A DNA stretch of 64,000 nt from Chitinophagaceae bacterium. GTDB taxonomy: Bacteria; Bacteroidota; Bacteroidia; Chitinophagales; Chitinophagaceae. Of the stretch, positions 35,037-43,314 are shown piece by piece. Position numbers and translations under genes: made by a program. Every line of letters starts with the position of its first letter. Within the stretch, counting starts at the first letter, position 1. The DNA is taken from positions 43,544 through 107,543 of the forward strand of contig CANCVE010000004.1 of NCBI GenBank assembly GCA_947381435.1, given 5' to 3'. The notes under the pieces were generated by a model that saw only the letters and a list, made by a program, of their open reading frames with translations, made no database searches and was not told where the DNA came from.

Positions 35037-36182
35037 CTACCAGTTAAACTTTACCAATCTTTCCACTGCGGCTTCTAGTGTGCTTTCCTTTTTGGCAAAA
35101 CAGAACCGCAAAGCCTTATTGTCTATCGCATCCTTGTAAAAGGCACTTACGGGTATGGTTGCCACGCCACATTCCTTCACCAATCTTGTAGATAAAGCGG
35201 CTTCTGTTTCTTGGCTGATGCCCTCATAACTATACAATTCAAAATAACTCCCATGCGATTCCATCACTTTCAACGGCGTTGCAGCCATAAGGCTACGAAA
35301 ATAATCACGCTTCTTTTGCAGCGTTGGTGCCAGTTGCAGATAAGCATTTTCGTTGTGCAGGTATTCTGCAAGCGCCACTTGCATCGGACTATTTACACTA
35401 AAACAATTAAACTGGTGCACCTTTCTGAACTCTTTGGTAAAGACTGCGGGGGCAATGCAATAACCCATCTTCCAACCCGTGCAGTTATATACCTTGCCAA
35501 AAGAGAAACATACAAAAGTTCGTTGCAACAAATCGGGATAACGTAAAAGACTATAGTGTGGGAGATTATCATAAATAAGGTGCTCATAAACCTCATCGCT
35601 AATGATGATGATATTGGTTCCTTCCACCACTTTACGCAGTTGTTCTATATCCGTTTCAGACAATACCGCCCCCGTAGGATTGTGTGGCGAATTGAGTATG
35701 ATCATCTTTGTTTTAGGATTGATAGCTTTCTGCACATCAGTCCAATTGATAGAATAAGTAGGATATTCTAGTTGCAAACGCACTACTTTACCACCATTCA
35801 CTTCCACATTTGGGATGTAACTATCGTAGGCAGGCTCGAACACAATCACTTCATCACCACTATTTATTACAGCAGTAATAGCGGTATAAATGGCATAAGT
35901 ACCTCCCGGAGTGATGGTTATTTCTGCTTGTGCATTTAGCTTGGTAGTATATAAACGTTCCACTTTTGCCGCAATAGCTTCTAGTAGTGGCGTGTATCCT
36001 GCCATAGGTAAATATTGGTTATAATTATCTTTCATCGCCTTGGTTACAAGCTCTGTCAATTCTTCATTCATGGGATAATCTGGAAAGCCCTGCCCAAGGT
36101 TTATTGCCTTGTATTCGGAAGCTAAAGCACTCATTACTGTAAAGATTGTGGTGCCTACTTGTGGCAGTTTAGATGTGATCAT
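35037..36182 (-). CDS. Methionine-type PLP aminotransferase (YbdL/KAT-like, class I)
   Basis: 381 aa fold-type I aminotransferase: INLGQGFPDYPMNEEL at the start, ITPGGTYAIYTAI, SPHNPTGAVL, SDEVYEHLIYD, and the PLP Lys230 in CFSFGKVYNCTGWKMGY. The FGQGFPDF-like start and SFGKxxxxTGWKxG are the signature of YbdL and kynurenine/glutamine aminotransferase-like enzymes that use methionine or aromatic amino acids with 2-oxo acids. It may belong to the methionine salvage pathway. It stands alone. Confidence 0.87.
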   Translation of the reverse strand: MITSKLPQVGTTIFTVMSALASEYKAINLGQGFPDYPMNEELTELVTKAMKDNYNQYLPMAGYTPLLEAIAAKVERLYTTKLNAQAEITITPGGTYAIYTAITAVINSGDEVIVFEPAYDSYIPNVEVNGGKVVRLQLEYPTYSINWTDVQKAINPKTKMIILNSPHNPTGAVLSETDIEQLRKVVEGTNIIIISDEVYEHLIYDNLPHYSLLRYPDLLQRTFVCFSFGKVYNCTGWKMGYCIAPAVFTKEFRKVHQFNCFSVNSPMQVALAEYLHNENAYLQLAPTLQKKRDYFRSLMAATPLKVMESHGSYFELYSYEGISQETEAALSTRLVKECGVATIPVSAFYKDAIDNKALRFCFAKKESTLEAAVERLVKFNW

Positions 36183-36311
36183 CTGGCAAATTTAATAGTG
36201 CAAGCATTTACCGCAAAGGTGTTCCACAGAATAAAGCAAAGTCAATGGATGATAAAACCTTCCATGTAGATATATGGGAAACATATTATTGGCAAGCCTA
36301 TTTCCTACTTC

Positions 36312-36530
36312 CCCTATTTCACTACTATATAACTTTTTCCGAAAAACGTTCGTCAATGCTACGAAGTAGCACTTTCTATGTGTCCTATTCTTAAACGATT
36401 TACTTATAAAAACCTATGTCACTATGAACCCTATGTGTTAAAGCTTTTTCCTTCTCTATGAGTTATATAACTTGGAAACATTAGCCCCTAATCTTTAACT
36501 ATATGTTGAAGTTTTTTTCTTTACTCACAT
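36312..36530 (-). repeat. Dispersed CATAGG-family element (inverted copy)
   Basis: The reverse complement of the elements at 7660 and 17266: TATATAACTTTTTCCGAAAA, AATGCTACGAAGTAGCACTT, CCTATGTCACTATGAACCCT and AGTTATATAACTTGGAAACA in reversed order. It lies upstream of the aminotransferase and the 36571 gene. Confidence 0.7.
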
Positions 36531-36570
36531 AACCAAATTAAACCTGTACTTTCAACGGAAATTAAAAGAT

Positions 36571-37032
36571 ATGGCTGCTACTATTACCCTTCCCCCTATA
36601 CAAGACTACCGTGACCATTTAGGTTTGGTAATTAGTTTTATAATGTTGCATATTTCTGTGAGCAAGGTTGAGGGCTTTCCCAACTTTGACCTTGAGCGTA
36701 TGGTAAATTATGAAAAACTCGAAAAGTTTAAAGACAAACTAGTTTCAGCAAATCCTACAAAACCACTTAAAGTAACGCTAAAAGAAATGTTGCGGCTATA
36801 CTCTTGTTATAGTTGTATGAATAAAATATTAGTGAGTGAATACGACGAATTGATGGCACCCTATATATTAGAAATGTTGCCAAACAATCATCCATTAAAG
36901 GAGTTTAAGACTTTTAGGAATGAAATGATACGCGTGAATTGCCACTTAATACAGAATACAGAAACCAACATTTTCAATAATAAAAATGCTTTTACAGCAA
37001 AACAAATTTCGGAAGCATTGGATGATAAATAA
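36571..37032 (+). CDS. Hypothetical protein, 153 aa
   Basis: Cytosolic, helical, with no recognised domain; notable residues are two Cys close together (YSCYSCMNK). The 5' end (MAATITLPPIQDY) and the preceding bases are closely repeated at 37461-37522 before the headless uppP, so the region has a partial duplication. It sits between a CATAGG element and a pseudogene. Confidence that it is expressed is moderate. Confidence 0.6.
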   Translation: MAATITLPPIQDYRDHLGLVISFIMLHISVSKVEGFPNFDLERMVNYEKLEKFKDKLVSANPTKPLKVTLKEMLRLYSCYSCMNKILVSEYDELMAPYILEMLPNNHPLKEFKTFRNEMIRVNCHLIQNTETNIFNNKNAFTAKQISEALDDK

Positions 37033-37060
37033 AATAATTGATGTAATGCTTACCAATAAA

Positions 37061-37381
37061 TGAAAAAAGTTTCCGACAAATCCATTTTTTCGGTGGTGTA
37101 GCCAGCTATTTCTGTGATATGAGATATGGAAAAATTGGCGGATAGTGGATGTATATGGCGCACCCGAATGGATTATAGAAATATTGAGTACTGGCCATAC
37201 AAAGAAAGAAATGAAAGAAAAGTTTTCTTTGTTCGAAGAGAATGGTGTTAAAGAATATTGGGTTATTTTCCCCATCTATGAGATTGTATAGGCGTATGAT
37301 TTGATAAATGAAAAGTTTGTACTACGCAATAACTACGTGAAAGAAGATTTAATACCTATTGGCATATTTGAAGGGTTCTAA
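37061..37381 (+). pseudogene. Uma2-family endonuclease remnant (DUF820)
   Basis: Reads KKVSDKSIFSVV, stop, PAISVI, stop, DMEKLADSGC, then a frameshift to VDVYGAPEWIIEILSTGHTK then KEMKEKFSLFEENGVKEYWV and a final TAG. GAPEWIIEIxS, KEKFxLFEENGVKEYW and the VVQPDISVICD stretch (with Q and C changed to stops) are the Uma2 signature. At least three stops and one frameshift show it is dead; the N-terminal third is missing. Confidence 0.8.
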
Positions 37382-37520
37382 ATTGGTTCCGCAAGCATGT
37401 TTTCGTTGGCTATTATAGAGTCTTTCTTTGCAAACTCAAATTATAACTTATACTTTTCTATTTCAACAAAAATAAAAGATATGGCTATTATAATGTACCT
37501 CCCGCCAATGACCGATTATT

Positions 37521-37922
37521 GACAAAACTTATCCCAAAGCACTCACCATTGGTTGCTTTCAGGTATTATCTATTGTGTTGCCAGGCTTTAGCCGTAGTGC
37601 AGCCACAATTGTGGGGGGGATGAGCCAGAAACTTACCAGAAGCCTTGCCGCCGAGTTCTCTTTTTTCTTAGCGGTACCTACCATGTTTGCGGCTTCTGCA
37701 AAAAGCCTTTTAGATTTGCATAAAGAGCATCCAGCAGTACTAACCGATACTTCAAATTTGGGTACCCTTGCCATCGGTTCTATCATTGCGTATGTTATTG
37801 CCTTACTTTCAATCAAGTTCTTTATTGGTTATTTACAAAAACATGGTTTCCGTGTGTTTGGTATCTATCGTATTATTTTAGGAAGTGTAGTTTTGGCCTT
37901 AATATATAAGGGTATTATTTAG
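37521..37922 (+). pseudogene. uppP: Undecaprenyl-diphosphatase, N-terminally truncated
   Basis: The open frame gives the C-terminal half of UppP/BacA: ALTIGCFQVLSIVLPGFSRS then AATIVGG (the PGxSRSxxTI phosphatase motif), three hydrophobic helices, and GIYRIILGSVVLALIYKG. About the first 120 of an expected 260 residues are absent; the 5' border is an unrelated short frame that copies the start of the 36571 gene. A GTG at 37575 is the only available start and would omit half the fold. Confidence 0.85.
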
Positions 37923-37947
37923 TTTCTTTGAACTGTAATTCAATTTT

Positions 37948-37989
37948 AAATTGGGGTAATGAACTTTCAAAAGTTTGTTACCCCAATTT
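37948..37989 (+). terminator. Hairpin after the uppP fragment
   Basis: AAATTGGGGTAA pairs perfectly with TTACCCCAATTT around an 18-base loop, 26 bases after the stop, then TAATTTTCAG. Probably the original uppP terminator. Confidence 0.65.
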
Positions 37990-38062
37990 AATTTTCAGCA
38001 CACTACTTACGTCTATTTCTTCTGTTTTTTGATTAATATTAGTCCTTTATTAATTTGATTTA

Positions 38063-38282
38063 CCTGTTTCTGAACAATCCAGACACGTGTTTTAACTCTC
38101 CAAACACGTGTTTTAATGTTCCAGACACGTTTCTGAACAATCCAGACACGCCTATGGACTTTAAATTGGCGTGTTTTACTTTTCCATAGACGTGTCTGAA
38201 CTATCCAGAAGCGTTTCTGGACTTTCCAGACACGTGTTTTAACTCTCCAGACACGTTATTTTACTTTCCAGAAACATGTTTA
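38063..38282. repeat. 10 x 21-bp degenerate tandem array (CACGTGTTTTAACTYTCCAGA type)
   Basis: Ten 21-bp units in phase from 38063 to 38272 with a core GACACG and variable TGTTTTAACTCTCCA or TTTCTGAACAATCCA parts, then a partial unit. Individual units differ by several bases. It ends 73 bases before the TetR operator palindrome. No coding frame. Confidence 0.88.
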
Positions 38283-38355
38283 TTGCCAACAAAACCGTTG
38301 AATGTTTGTCATTGAAGCCGTCTGGATTTATTTATGAAATGAGAAAACTTTAAAA

Positions 38356-38400
38356 AATATTAAACAAACGTTTGATTAATTCAAACGTTTGTTTAATATT
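38356..38400. promoter_or_regulatory. TetR-type operator (perfect 20-bp palindrome) overlapping the promoter
   Basis: Bases 38356-38375 and 38381-38400 are perfect reverse complements around five bases; each half contains AAACGTTT. TTTG (38371-38374) and AATATTTG (38395-38402) inside it fit a -33/-7 pair with a 20-base spacer, one more than usual. Located 23 bases before the regulator start, so it is probably bound by the TetR protein and controls it and perhaps the efflux operon. Confidence 0.75.
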
Positions 38401-38423
38401 TGCACTTTTTAAAGGATAAGATA

Positions 38424-39044
38424 ATGGCAGTTGATAAGAGAGAGCACATTATGGAACACGCAATATCCCTTTTTGCCGATAAGGGTTTTGAGGGTACAAG
38501 CATCAGAGATTTGGCGCAAGTTGCTGGCGTTAATGTAGCAATGGTGAACTATTATTTTGGGAGCAAGGAGAAGCTTGTGGAGGCGATTTTAGAGAAAAAA
38601 TCATCCTACATGAAAGATAGGATTGAAGAATTGGAGGCAAATACAAATCTTTCGGAACTTGACAAGATTGATGCATTAATAGAAGATTATGTAAACAGGA
38701 TTTTGAATGGAGCCAGTTTTCATAAGTTCTTATACAAGGAATTGATGGATACTAAAAGAGACGTTATTCATACTTTTTTGAATAATTCATTTGCGAGAAA
38801 TACTAGAAATTTCTCGGCTATCATTCAAAAGGGAATAGACAAAAAGGTTTTTAGAGAAGTCGATCCGATTCTTACTGTAACCTCTATTATAGGTAGTATT
38901 AGTCAGGTGGTGGTTTCGAAAAGTATGTGCAATCAGCTGCTTTTGAAACCTGAAGGAAATGAACCTTACGCAGATGAGGCGTTTAAACAACGGCTGATAA
39001 CACATATTAAAAGCATGATACATGCGCATCTTCTGGTAAAATAA
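38424..39044 (+). CDS. TetR/AcrR-family regulator of the efflux operon
   Basis: 206 aa from the ATG at 38424; an in-frame TTG at 38400 lies inside the operator, so it was rejected. Helix-turn-helix: AISLFADKGFEGTSIRDLAQ then VAGVNVAMVNYYFGSKEKLV. The C-terminal ligand-binding half is helical. The operator directly upstream indicates self-regulation, and the drug-efflux genes lie 120 bases downstream. Confidence 0.93.
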   Translation: MAVDKREHIMEHAISLFADKGFEGTSIRDLAQVAGVNVAMVNYYFGSKEKLVEAILEKKSSYMKDRIEELEANTNLSELDKIDALIEDYVNRILNGASFHKFLYKELMDTKRDVIHTFLNNSFARNTRNFSAIIQKGIDKKVFREVDPILTVTSIIGSISQVVVSKSMCNQLLLKPEGNEPYADEAFKQRLITHIKSMIHAHLLVK

Positions 39045-39060
39045 ATTGTGAGTCGGAAGC

Positions 39061-39102
39061 AATCGTTAGACGTTTAGATTGACAGTTGAACTGCTAACGA
39101 TT
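39061..39102. repeat. 9-bp inverted repeat between regulator and efflux genes
   Basis: AATCGTTAG (39061-39069) and CTAACGATT (39094-39102) are perfect reverse complements with a 24-base loop. May be a second regulator site or mRNA hairpin. Confidence 0.45.
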
Positions 39103-39163
39103 TTCGTTCTTTTCGATTTCCGAATAACAAGAAAAATAAATTGCACATTAAAACAATAAAACA

Positions 39164-40204
39164 ATGGCACAAGAAAACAACGAAAGGAAAGGATTTCCTG
39201 TAAAACCAATTATACTGGGATTGGTACTGGTAATTGGTGGTTATTTTGGATACAAGCAAATTAACTTTGTTTTTACCCACGAAACAACAGATAATGCACA
39301 AGTAGAAACACAGATTACACCCGTATTACCACGTGTGTCTGGTTATGTAAAATCTATTTCTATTAATGATTACGACACCGTAAAAGCAGGTACGTTGGTA
39401 GTTGAGTTGGATGATGCTGAGCTACAAACACAATTGGCTTCTGCACAAGCTGATTATGCCCAAAGTGCTGTAGACATCATTAATGCGAAGGCTGCCCTGA
39501 ACAATGCAGAAGTTTCTCTTACGGTAAACAAAGGAAATATTGACATTAGCGATGTGAAGAAGGCGCAAGCGCTAGAGGATTACAACCGTAACAAGAGTTT
39601 ATATGCTGCGGAAGCAATCACAAAAAAACAATTGGATGATAGCAAGTTTGCTTATGAAACTGCTGTAAAATCGTTGGATAATACCCATAATGACTTAGGC
39701 TCAGCACATAGTCGTTTGGCTGTTTTACAATCTGCAGTAAAGAAATCTGAAGCTACAATGGCTGTAAAACAAGCAGCAATTGATCAGATAAAATTAAAAC
39801 TTACTTACACCAAAATTTACGCCCCTCAGGCAGGCAAGATTGGTAAAAAGAATGTGAGCGAAGGTCAGTTTGTACAAGCAGGAACGCCTTTGTTTTCCAT
39901 AGTAAATGATAGTACATTCTGGGTAGTGGCCAACTTTAAAGAGAGTCAAATAGCCTCACTTACCCCAAACAAACAAGTAGATTTAAGGGTAGATGCTTAT
40001 CCTGATGTAAAACTTACCGGAACAGTTGCCAGCCTTAGTGATGCTACCGGTGCAAGATTCGCGTTGTTACCTCCCGATAACAGCAGTGGAAACTTTGTAA
40101 AAGTTACCCAACGCGTACCAGTAAAAATCTGGATTAATGATGTTGCCAAATACAAAGACATCCTTAGGGCGGGTTTGAGTGTGTATGTGGTAGCAGCGAA
40201 ATAG
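39164..40204 (+). CDS. HlyD/EmrA-family membrane fusion protein
   Basis: 346 aa periplasmic adaptor with one N-terminal membrane helix (PIILGLVLVIGGYFGY). A barrel-sandwich hybrid half (TTDNAQVETQITPVLPRVSG, then SINDYDTVKAGTLVVELDD), a long coiled-coil hairpin around residues 95-215, the second half-lipoyl with TYTKIYAPQAGKIGKKN, and a C-terminal beta-barrel (VVANFKESQIASLTP). It links the DHA2 transporter to the outer-membrane channel. The three genes follow in order with short gaps. Confidence 0.93.
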   Translation: MAQENNERKGFPVKPIILGLVLVIGGYFGYKQINFVFTHETTDNAQVETQITPVLPRVSGYVKSISINDYDTVKAGTLVVELDDAELQTQLASAQADYAQSAVDIINAKAALNNAEVSLTVNKGNIDISDVKKAQALEDYNRNKSLYAAEAITKKQLDDSKFAYETAVKSLDNTHNDLGSAHSRLAVLQSAVKKSEATMAVKQAAIDQIKLKLTYTKIYAPQAGKIGKKNVSEGQFVQAGTPLFSIVNDSTFWVVANFKESQIASLTPNKQVDLRVDAYPDVKLTGTVASLSDATGARFALLPPDNSSGNFVKVTQRVPVKIWINDVAKYKDILRAGLSVYVVAAK

Positions 40205-40273
40205 TTGTTAGTGGTTAGTGATTAGTTGTTAGACTTAAATCACTAACCACTAATAACTAATCACTAACAACTA
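40202..40273. repeat. Heptamer inverted array between HlyD and DHA2 genes
   Basis: Left arm 40202-40226 (units like GTTAGTG, GTTAGTG, ATTAGTT) overlaps the HlyD stop codon; right arm 40249-40273 (units ACTAATA, ACTAATC, ACTAACA). They pair over 25 bases with two mismatches, so the intercistronic mRNA would form a long hairpin 17 bases before the DHA2 start codon. Confidence 0.85.
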
Positions 40274-40290
40274 ATTAAATTATTAATTAA

Positions 40291-41901
40291 ATGGAAGCAA
40301 CATCTATCGCCCAGCCAATCGTATATCCATCTGGATTGGCGCGGGCAATAATAGTAATCACTACCATTACGGCAGCCATTATGGAATTGGTGGACACGTC
40401 TATTGTAAACGTGGCTCTCAATGACATGAGCGGTAGCCTTGGAGTGAGCATCGAAGATATCAGTTGGGTGATAACTTCTTATGCAATCGCAAACGTAATC
40501 ATCATACCACTTACTAGCTTTTTGGCTGAATACTTTGGCAGAAAGAACTACTATATCGTATCGATGATCATCTTCACCATAGCCTCATATATGTGCGGGC
40601 AATCACATTCACTAGTAGAGATTATTTTATGGAGGTTCATACAGGGCATTGGTGGAGGTGCATTATTATCTACTTCGCAAGCTATTCTCTTTGATGCCTT
40701 CGAACCAAAAGATAGACCTAAGGCAGCAGGGTTATTTGGGATGGGGATTGTATTAGGGCCAACATTGGGGCCAACATTAGGTGGTTATATTATTGATCAT
40801 AATGCTTGGCCTTTAATCTTTATGATTAATATTCCAATTGGTATATTGGCAACTGTTCTTTCCATAACTTTCATCAATAAGAAACCTAACGAAGGCAAGA
40901 AAAAAGATAGTATCAAGATTGATTATACTGGTATCCTTTTATTGATGGTTGGCATTGGTTGTTTGCAATATGTGTTGGAGCGTGGCGAAAGCGAAGATTG
41001 GTTTAGTAGTGAGATTATTAGGTATTGTTCTGTATTTGCTGCCATTGGGTTAATAGCTTTTATCTTTTATGAGCTCAATATAAAACAGCCTGCCGTAAAC
41101 CTAAAGGTGATGAAGAACCGCAACCTTGCTTTTACTACCATATTCACCTTTGTAGCTGGCTTTGGATTGTACACTTCAGTATTTGTTTTTCCAGTATTGG
41201 CACAGCGGGTACTAGGGTTTACTGCCTACGAAACTGGGTTGTCTTTGCTAGCACCTACACTTGCAGCAGTAGTATTGATGCCCGTAATTGGTATTGGAAT
41301 GAGCAAAGGACTATCTCCAATTCCCCTAATAATTATTGGTTACATCTTGTTTTCGGTGTACGCCATGATGAGTGCTAGTGTAAGTTTGGATGTAGGCAGG
41401 GGCGATTTCTTTTATCCTTTATTGGTACGTGCAGTGGGTATTGCTTTTTGTCAATTGCCATTAATAAATCAGGCCGTCGCGGGATTAGAGCCGCGAGACT
41501 ATGCCACGGGAATTGGATTGAATAACATGATTCGTCAACTAGGTGGTGCATTCGGTATTGCTATCGCCAATAATTATATAGCCAATCGTTATGCTAATCA
41601 TCGAATGAATCTTGTTAGTGCCATGCCAAAGGATTCGCCCATATTAACAGAAAGATTGAATATGCTTACACAAGGTATCCTTAGTAAAACAGGTGATGCT
41701 GTCGGTGCGGCGTCTAAAGCTTTGAGCGTTTTGGAAAGAACCGTAGAAAGACAAGCGTATTACCTAGCTTATCTTGATACATTTCGCTTAATAGCTATAT
41801 TCTTTGTAGTGGTATTGCCATTAACGATGTTCCTTACCACAAAAAAGAAAACACAGGCTGAGTTGGAAGCAGTGAAGAAAGCTGCCGCCGAGGCGCACTA
41901 A
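40291..41901 (+). CDS. DHA2-family multidrug efflux transporter (EmrB-like)
   Basis: 536 aa with 14 predicted membrane helices. Shows DHA2 motifs: TITAAIMELVDTSIVNVALND (helix 1), SWVITSYAIANVIIIPLTSF, GGGALLSTSQAILFDAF, GMGIVLGPTLGPTLGGYIID. It exports drugs or lipophilic acids using the proton gradient, with the HlyD and TolC partners as a tripartite pump. An Ala/Lys-rich tail follows the last helix. Confidence 0.93.
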   Translation: MEATSIAQPIVYPSGLARAIIVITTITAAIMELVDTSIVNVALNDMSGSLGVSIEDISWVITSYAIANVIIIPLTSFLAEYFGRKNYYIVSMIIFTIASYMCGQSHSLVEIILWRFIQGIGGGALLSTSQAILFDAFEPKDRPKAAGLFGMGIVLGPTLGPTLGGYIIDHNAWPLIFMINIPIGILATVLSITFINKKPNEGKKKDSIKIDYTGILLLMVGIGCLQYVLERGESEDWFSSEIIRYCSVFAAIGLIAFIFYELNIKQPAVNLKVMKNRNLAFTTIFTFVAGFGLYTSVFVFPVLAQRVLGFTAYETGLSLLAPTLAAVVLMPVIGIGMSKGLSPIPLIIIGYILFSVYAMMSASVSLDVGRGDFFYPLLVRAVGIAFCQLPLINQAVAGLEPRDYATGIGLNNMIRQLGGAFGIAIANNYIANRYANHRMNLVSAMPKDSPILTERLNMLTQGILSKTGDAVGAASKALSVLERTVERQAYYLAYLDTFRLIAIFFVVVLPLTMFLTTKKKTQAELEAVKKAAAEAH

Positions 41902-41904
41902 GTA

Positions 41905-41981
41905 GTTGTTAGTGATTAGTGTTTAGTTGTTAGTGCTAAACGTTAGTCATTAATTAATAAACATTAATCATTAAACATTAA
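41905..41981. repeat. Heptamer inverted array between DHA2 and TolC genes
   Basis: Five GTNNTTA/GTGCTAA-type units (41905-41939: GTTGTTA, GTGATTA, GTGTTTA, GTTGTTA, GTGCTAA) and five opposed ANNATTAA-type units (41947-41981: TCATTAA, TTAATAA, ACATTAA, TCATTAA, ACATTAA). It fills the gap between the DHA2 stop and the TolC start. Confidence 0.85.
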
Positions 41982-41987
41982 AATAAA

Positions 41988-43265
41988 ATGAAGCACTTAT
42001 TATCAATATTGGTTCTTGCTTTTGGAGCTTTTTCCGCTCAGGCACAGACAACAGCAAATACAGAATTGAAGTCTTTTATCAATCAGTCATTCTCTTATTT
42101 TCCTAGAATAAAAGAAGTAGAGAACACCGTTGCTACGGCAAAGCAAAAGCTTGATATTACCAGCATTCACAGCCCGATAGTAGACGCAAGTGTTGCCTAC
42201 AGGTTTGTACAACCCAAGATAGAGATTCCTTTGGGCGGACAAGAGTTTCAGTTTGCACCGGTTCATAACCTTGATGGCCATGCGGATGTGAGTTATCTAT
42301 TGTTCGATTTTGGCAGACTTCAAGCAAATATCGAACGTTCTAAAACTGATATTCAGTTTGCAGAACACAATGTTACCTATGCCAAGTATCAATTGGCTTC
42401 TCAGGTTTCTACGGTTTACTATAACATCGTTTTCCTTCATCATGCCATCACCATTCAGGATAGTGTGCTAAGTTTTTTGACTGAGAACAAAACTTTTGTT
42501 GAGAATAAATACAAGAATGGAACGGCTTTGAAAGTGGATGTACTAAATATCAAAACACAAATTGATGCTGAGCAAAATCGTAAGGTTGATTTGCAAAATA
42601 GCCTTCAAAAACAATTGAATTTATTGGAATATACTACTGGACAAAAGCAAACTAACGCCAATGCTTTCGATTTCGATTTGCCATTAAAGGACATTGAAGC
42701 CGCCATAGCAGAAGCTCAAGCTAATAACCCAGACTTTTTATTGGCTAAAGATAAAATAAAGCAAGCACAAAACGATTTGGCAGTTACTCAATTGGGAGGT
42801 AAGCCAAATGTGGTTGTGGGTGCAGAGTCGGGTATTAAGAATGGATATGTGCCAGCAGTAAACGAACTTAGATTTAATTATAATGCTGGAATATCTCTGA
42901 AAATTCCTATTTATGAAGGTGGCAGAACTAAGAAACAAGTGGCGCTATCGCAAACATTAGTAAAGCAAAATGAACTAGCAGTTGCAACCTTGAATAGCAA
43001 TTATAGAAAAGATTTAGAACAAGCACTTACCGATTTGTCGTCTAATTTAGAAAGGATAAAGAATACACAAGGGCAGATTGAAGAAGCTAAATATGCCAAT
43101 AAGTTGGCAGAAAGCAGGTTTCAAAATGGAGTAGGTACTAATCTGGAATTGACCAATGCAACAACCAATTTGCAACGTGCCGAACTAACAAAACTTCAAT
43201 ACCTATATCAACTATGCTTGGCAAAAGTAGAGTTGGCTAGATTGATGGGCTATAAGTATTGGTAA
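41988..43265 (+). CDS. TolC-family outer-membrane efflux channel
   Basis: 425 aa with a signal peptide (LSILVLAFGAFSAQAQ). Two TolC repeat halves, mostly helix with short strands: FDFGRLQANIERSKTDIQFA and a closely matching second half IPIYEGGRTKKQVALSQTL, with RLMGYKYW at the end. It forms the exit duct for the HlyD/DHA2 pump. The transcript probably ends at the 44988 terminator, now separated by the IS. Confidence 0.93.
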   Translation: MKHLLSILVLAFGAFSAQAQTTANTELKSFINQSFSYFPRIKEVENTVATAKQKLDITSIHSPIVDASVAYRFVQPKIEIPLGGQEFQFAPVHNLDGHADVSYLLFDFGRLQANIERSKTDIQFAEHNVTYAKYQLASQVSTVYYNIVFLHHAITIQDSVLSFLTENKTFVENKYKNGTALKVDVLNIKTQIDAEQNRKVDLQNSLQKQLNLLEYTTGQKQTNANAFDFDLPLKDIEAAIAEAQANNPDFLLAKDKIKQAQNDLAVTQLGGKPNVVVGAESGIKNGYVPAVNELRFNYNAGISLKIPIYEGGRTKKQVALSQTLVKQNELAVATLNSNYRKDLEQALTDLSSNLERIKNTQGQIEEAKYANKLAESRFQNGVGTNLELTNATTNLQRAELTKLQYLYQLCLAKVELARLMGYKYW

Positions 43266-43314
43266 GCAATTTTAGTTATGAGTCATGAGTTATGAGTAAG
43301 ATTGCTCATAATTA

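Noticed and set aside
38063..38282. Possible CRISPR array
   Set aside because: Units abut directly in a 21-bp register without unique spacers, and no cas genes are in the window. The same holds for all other arrays.
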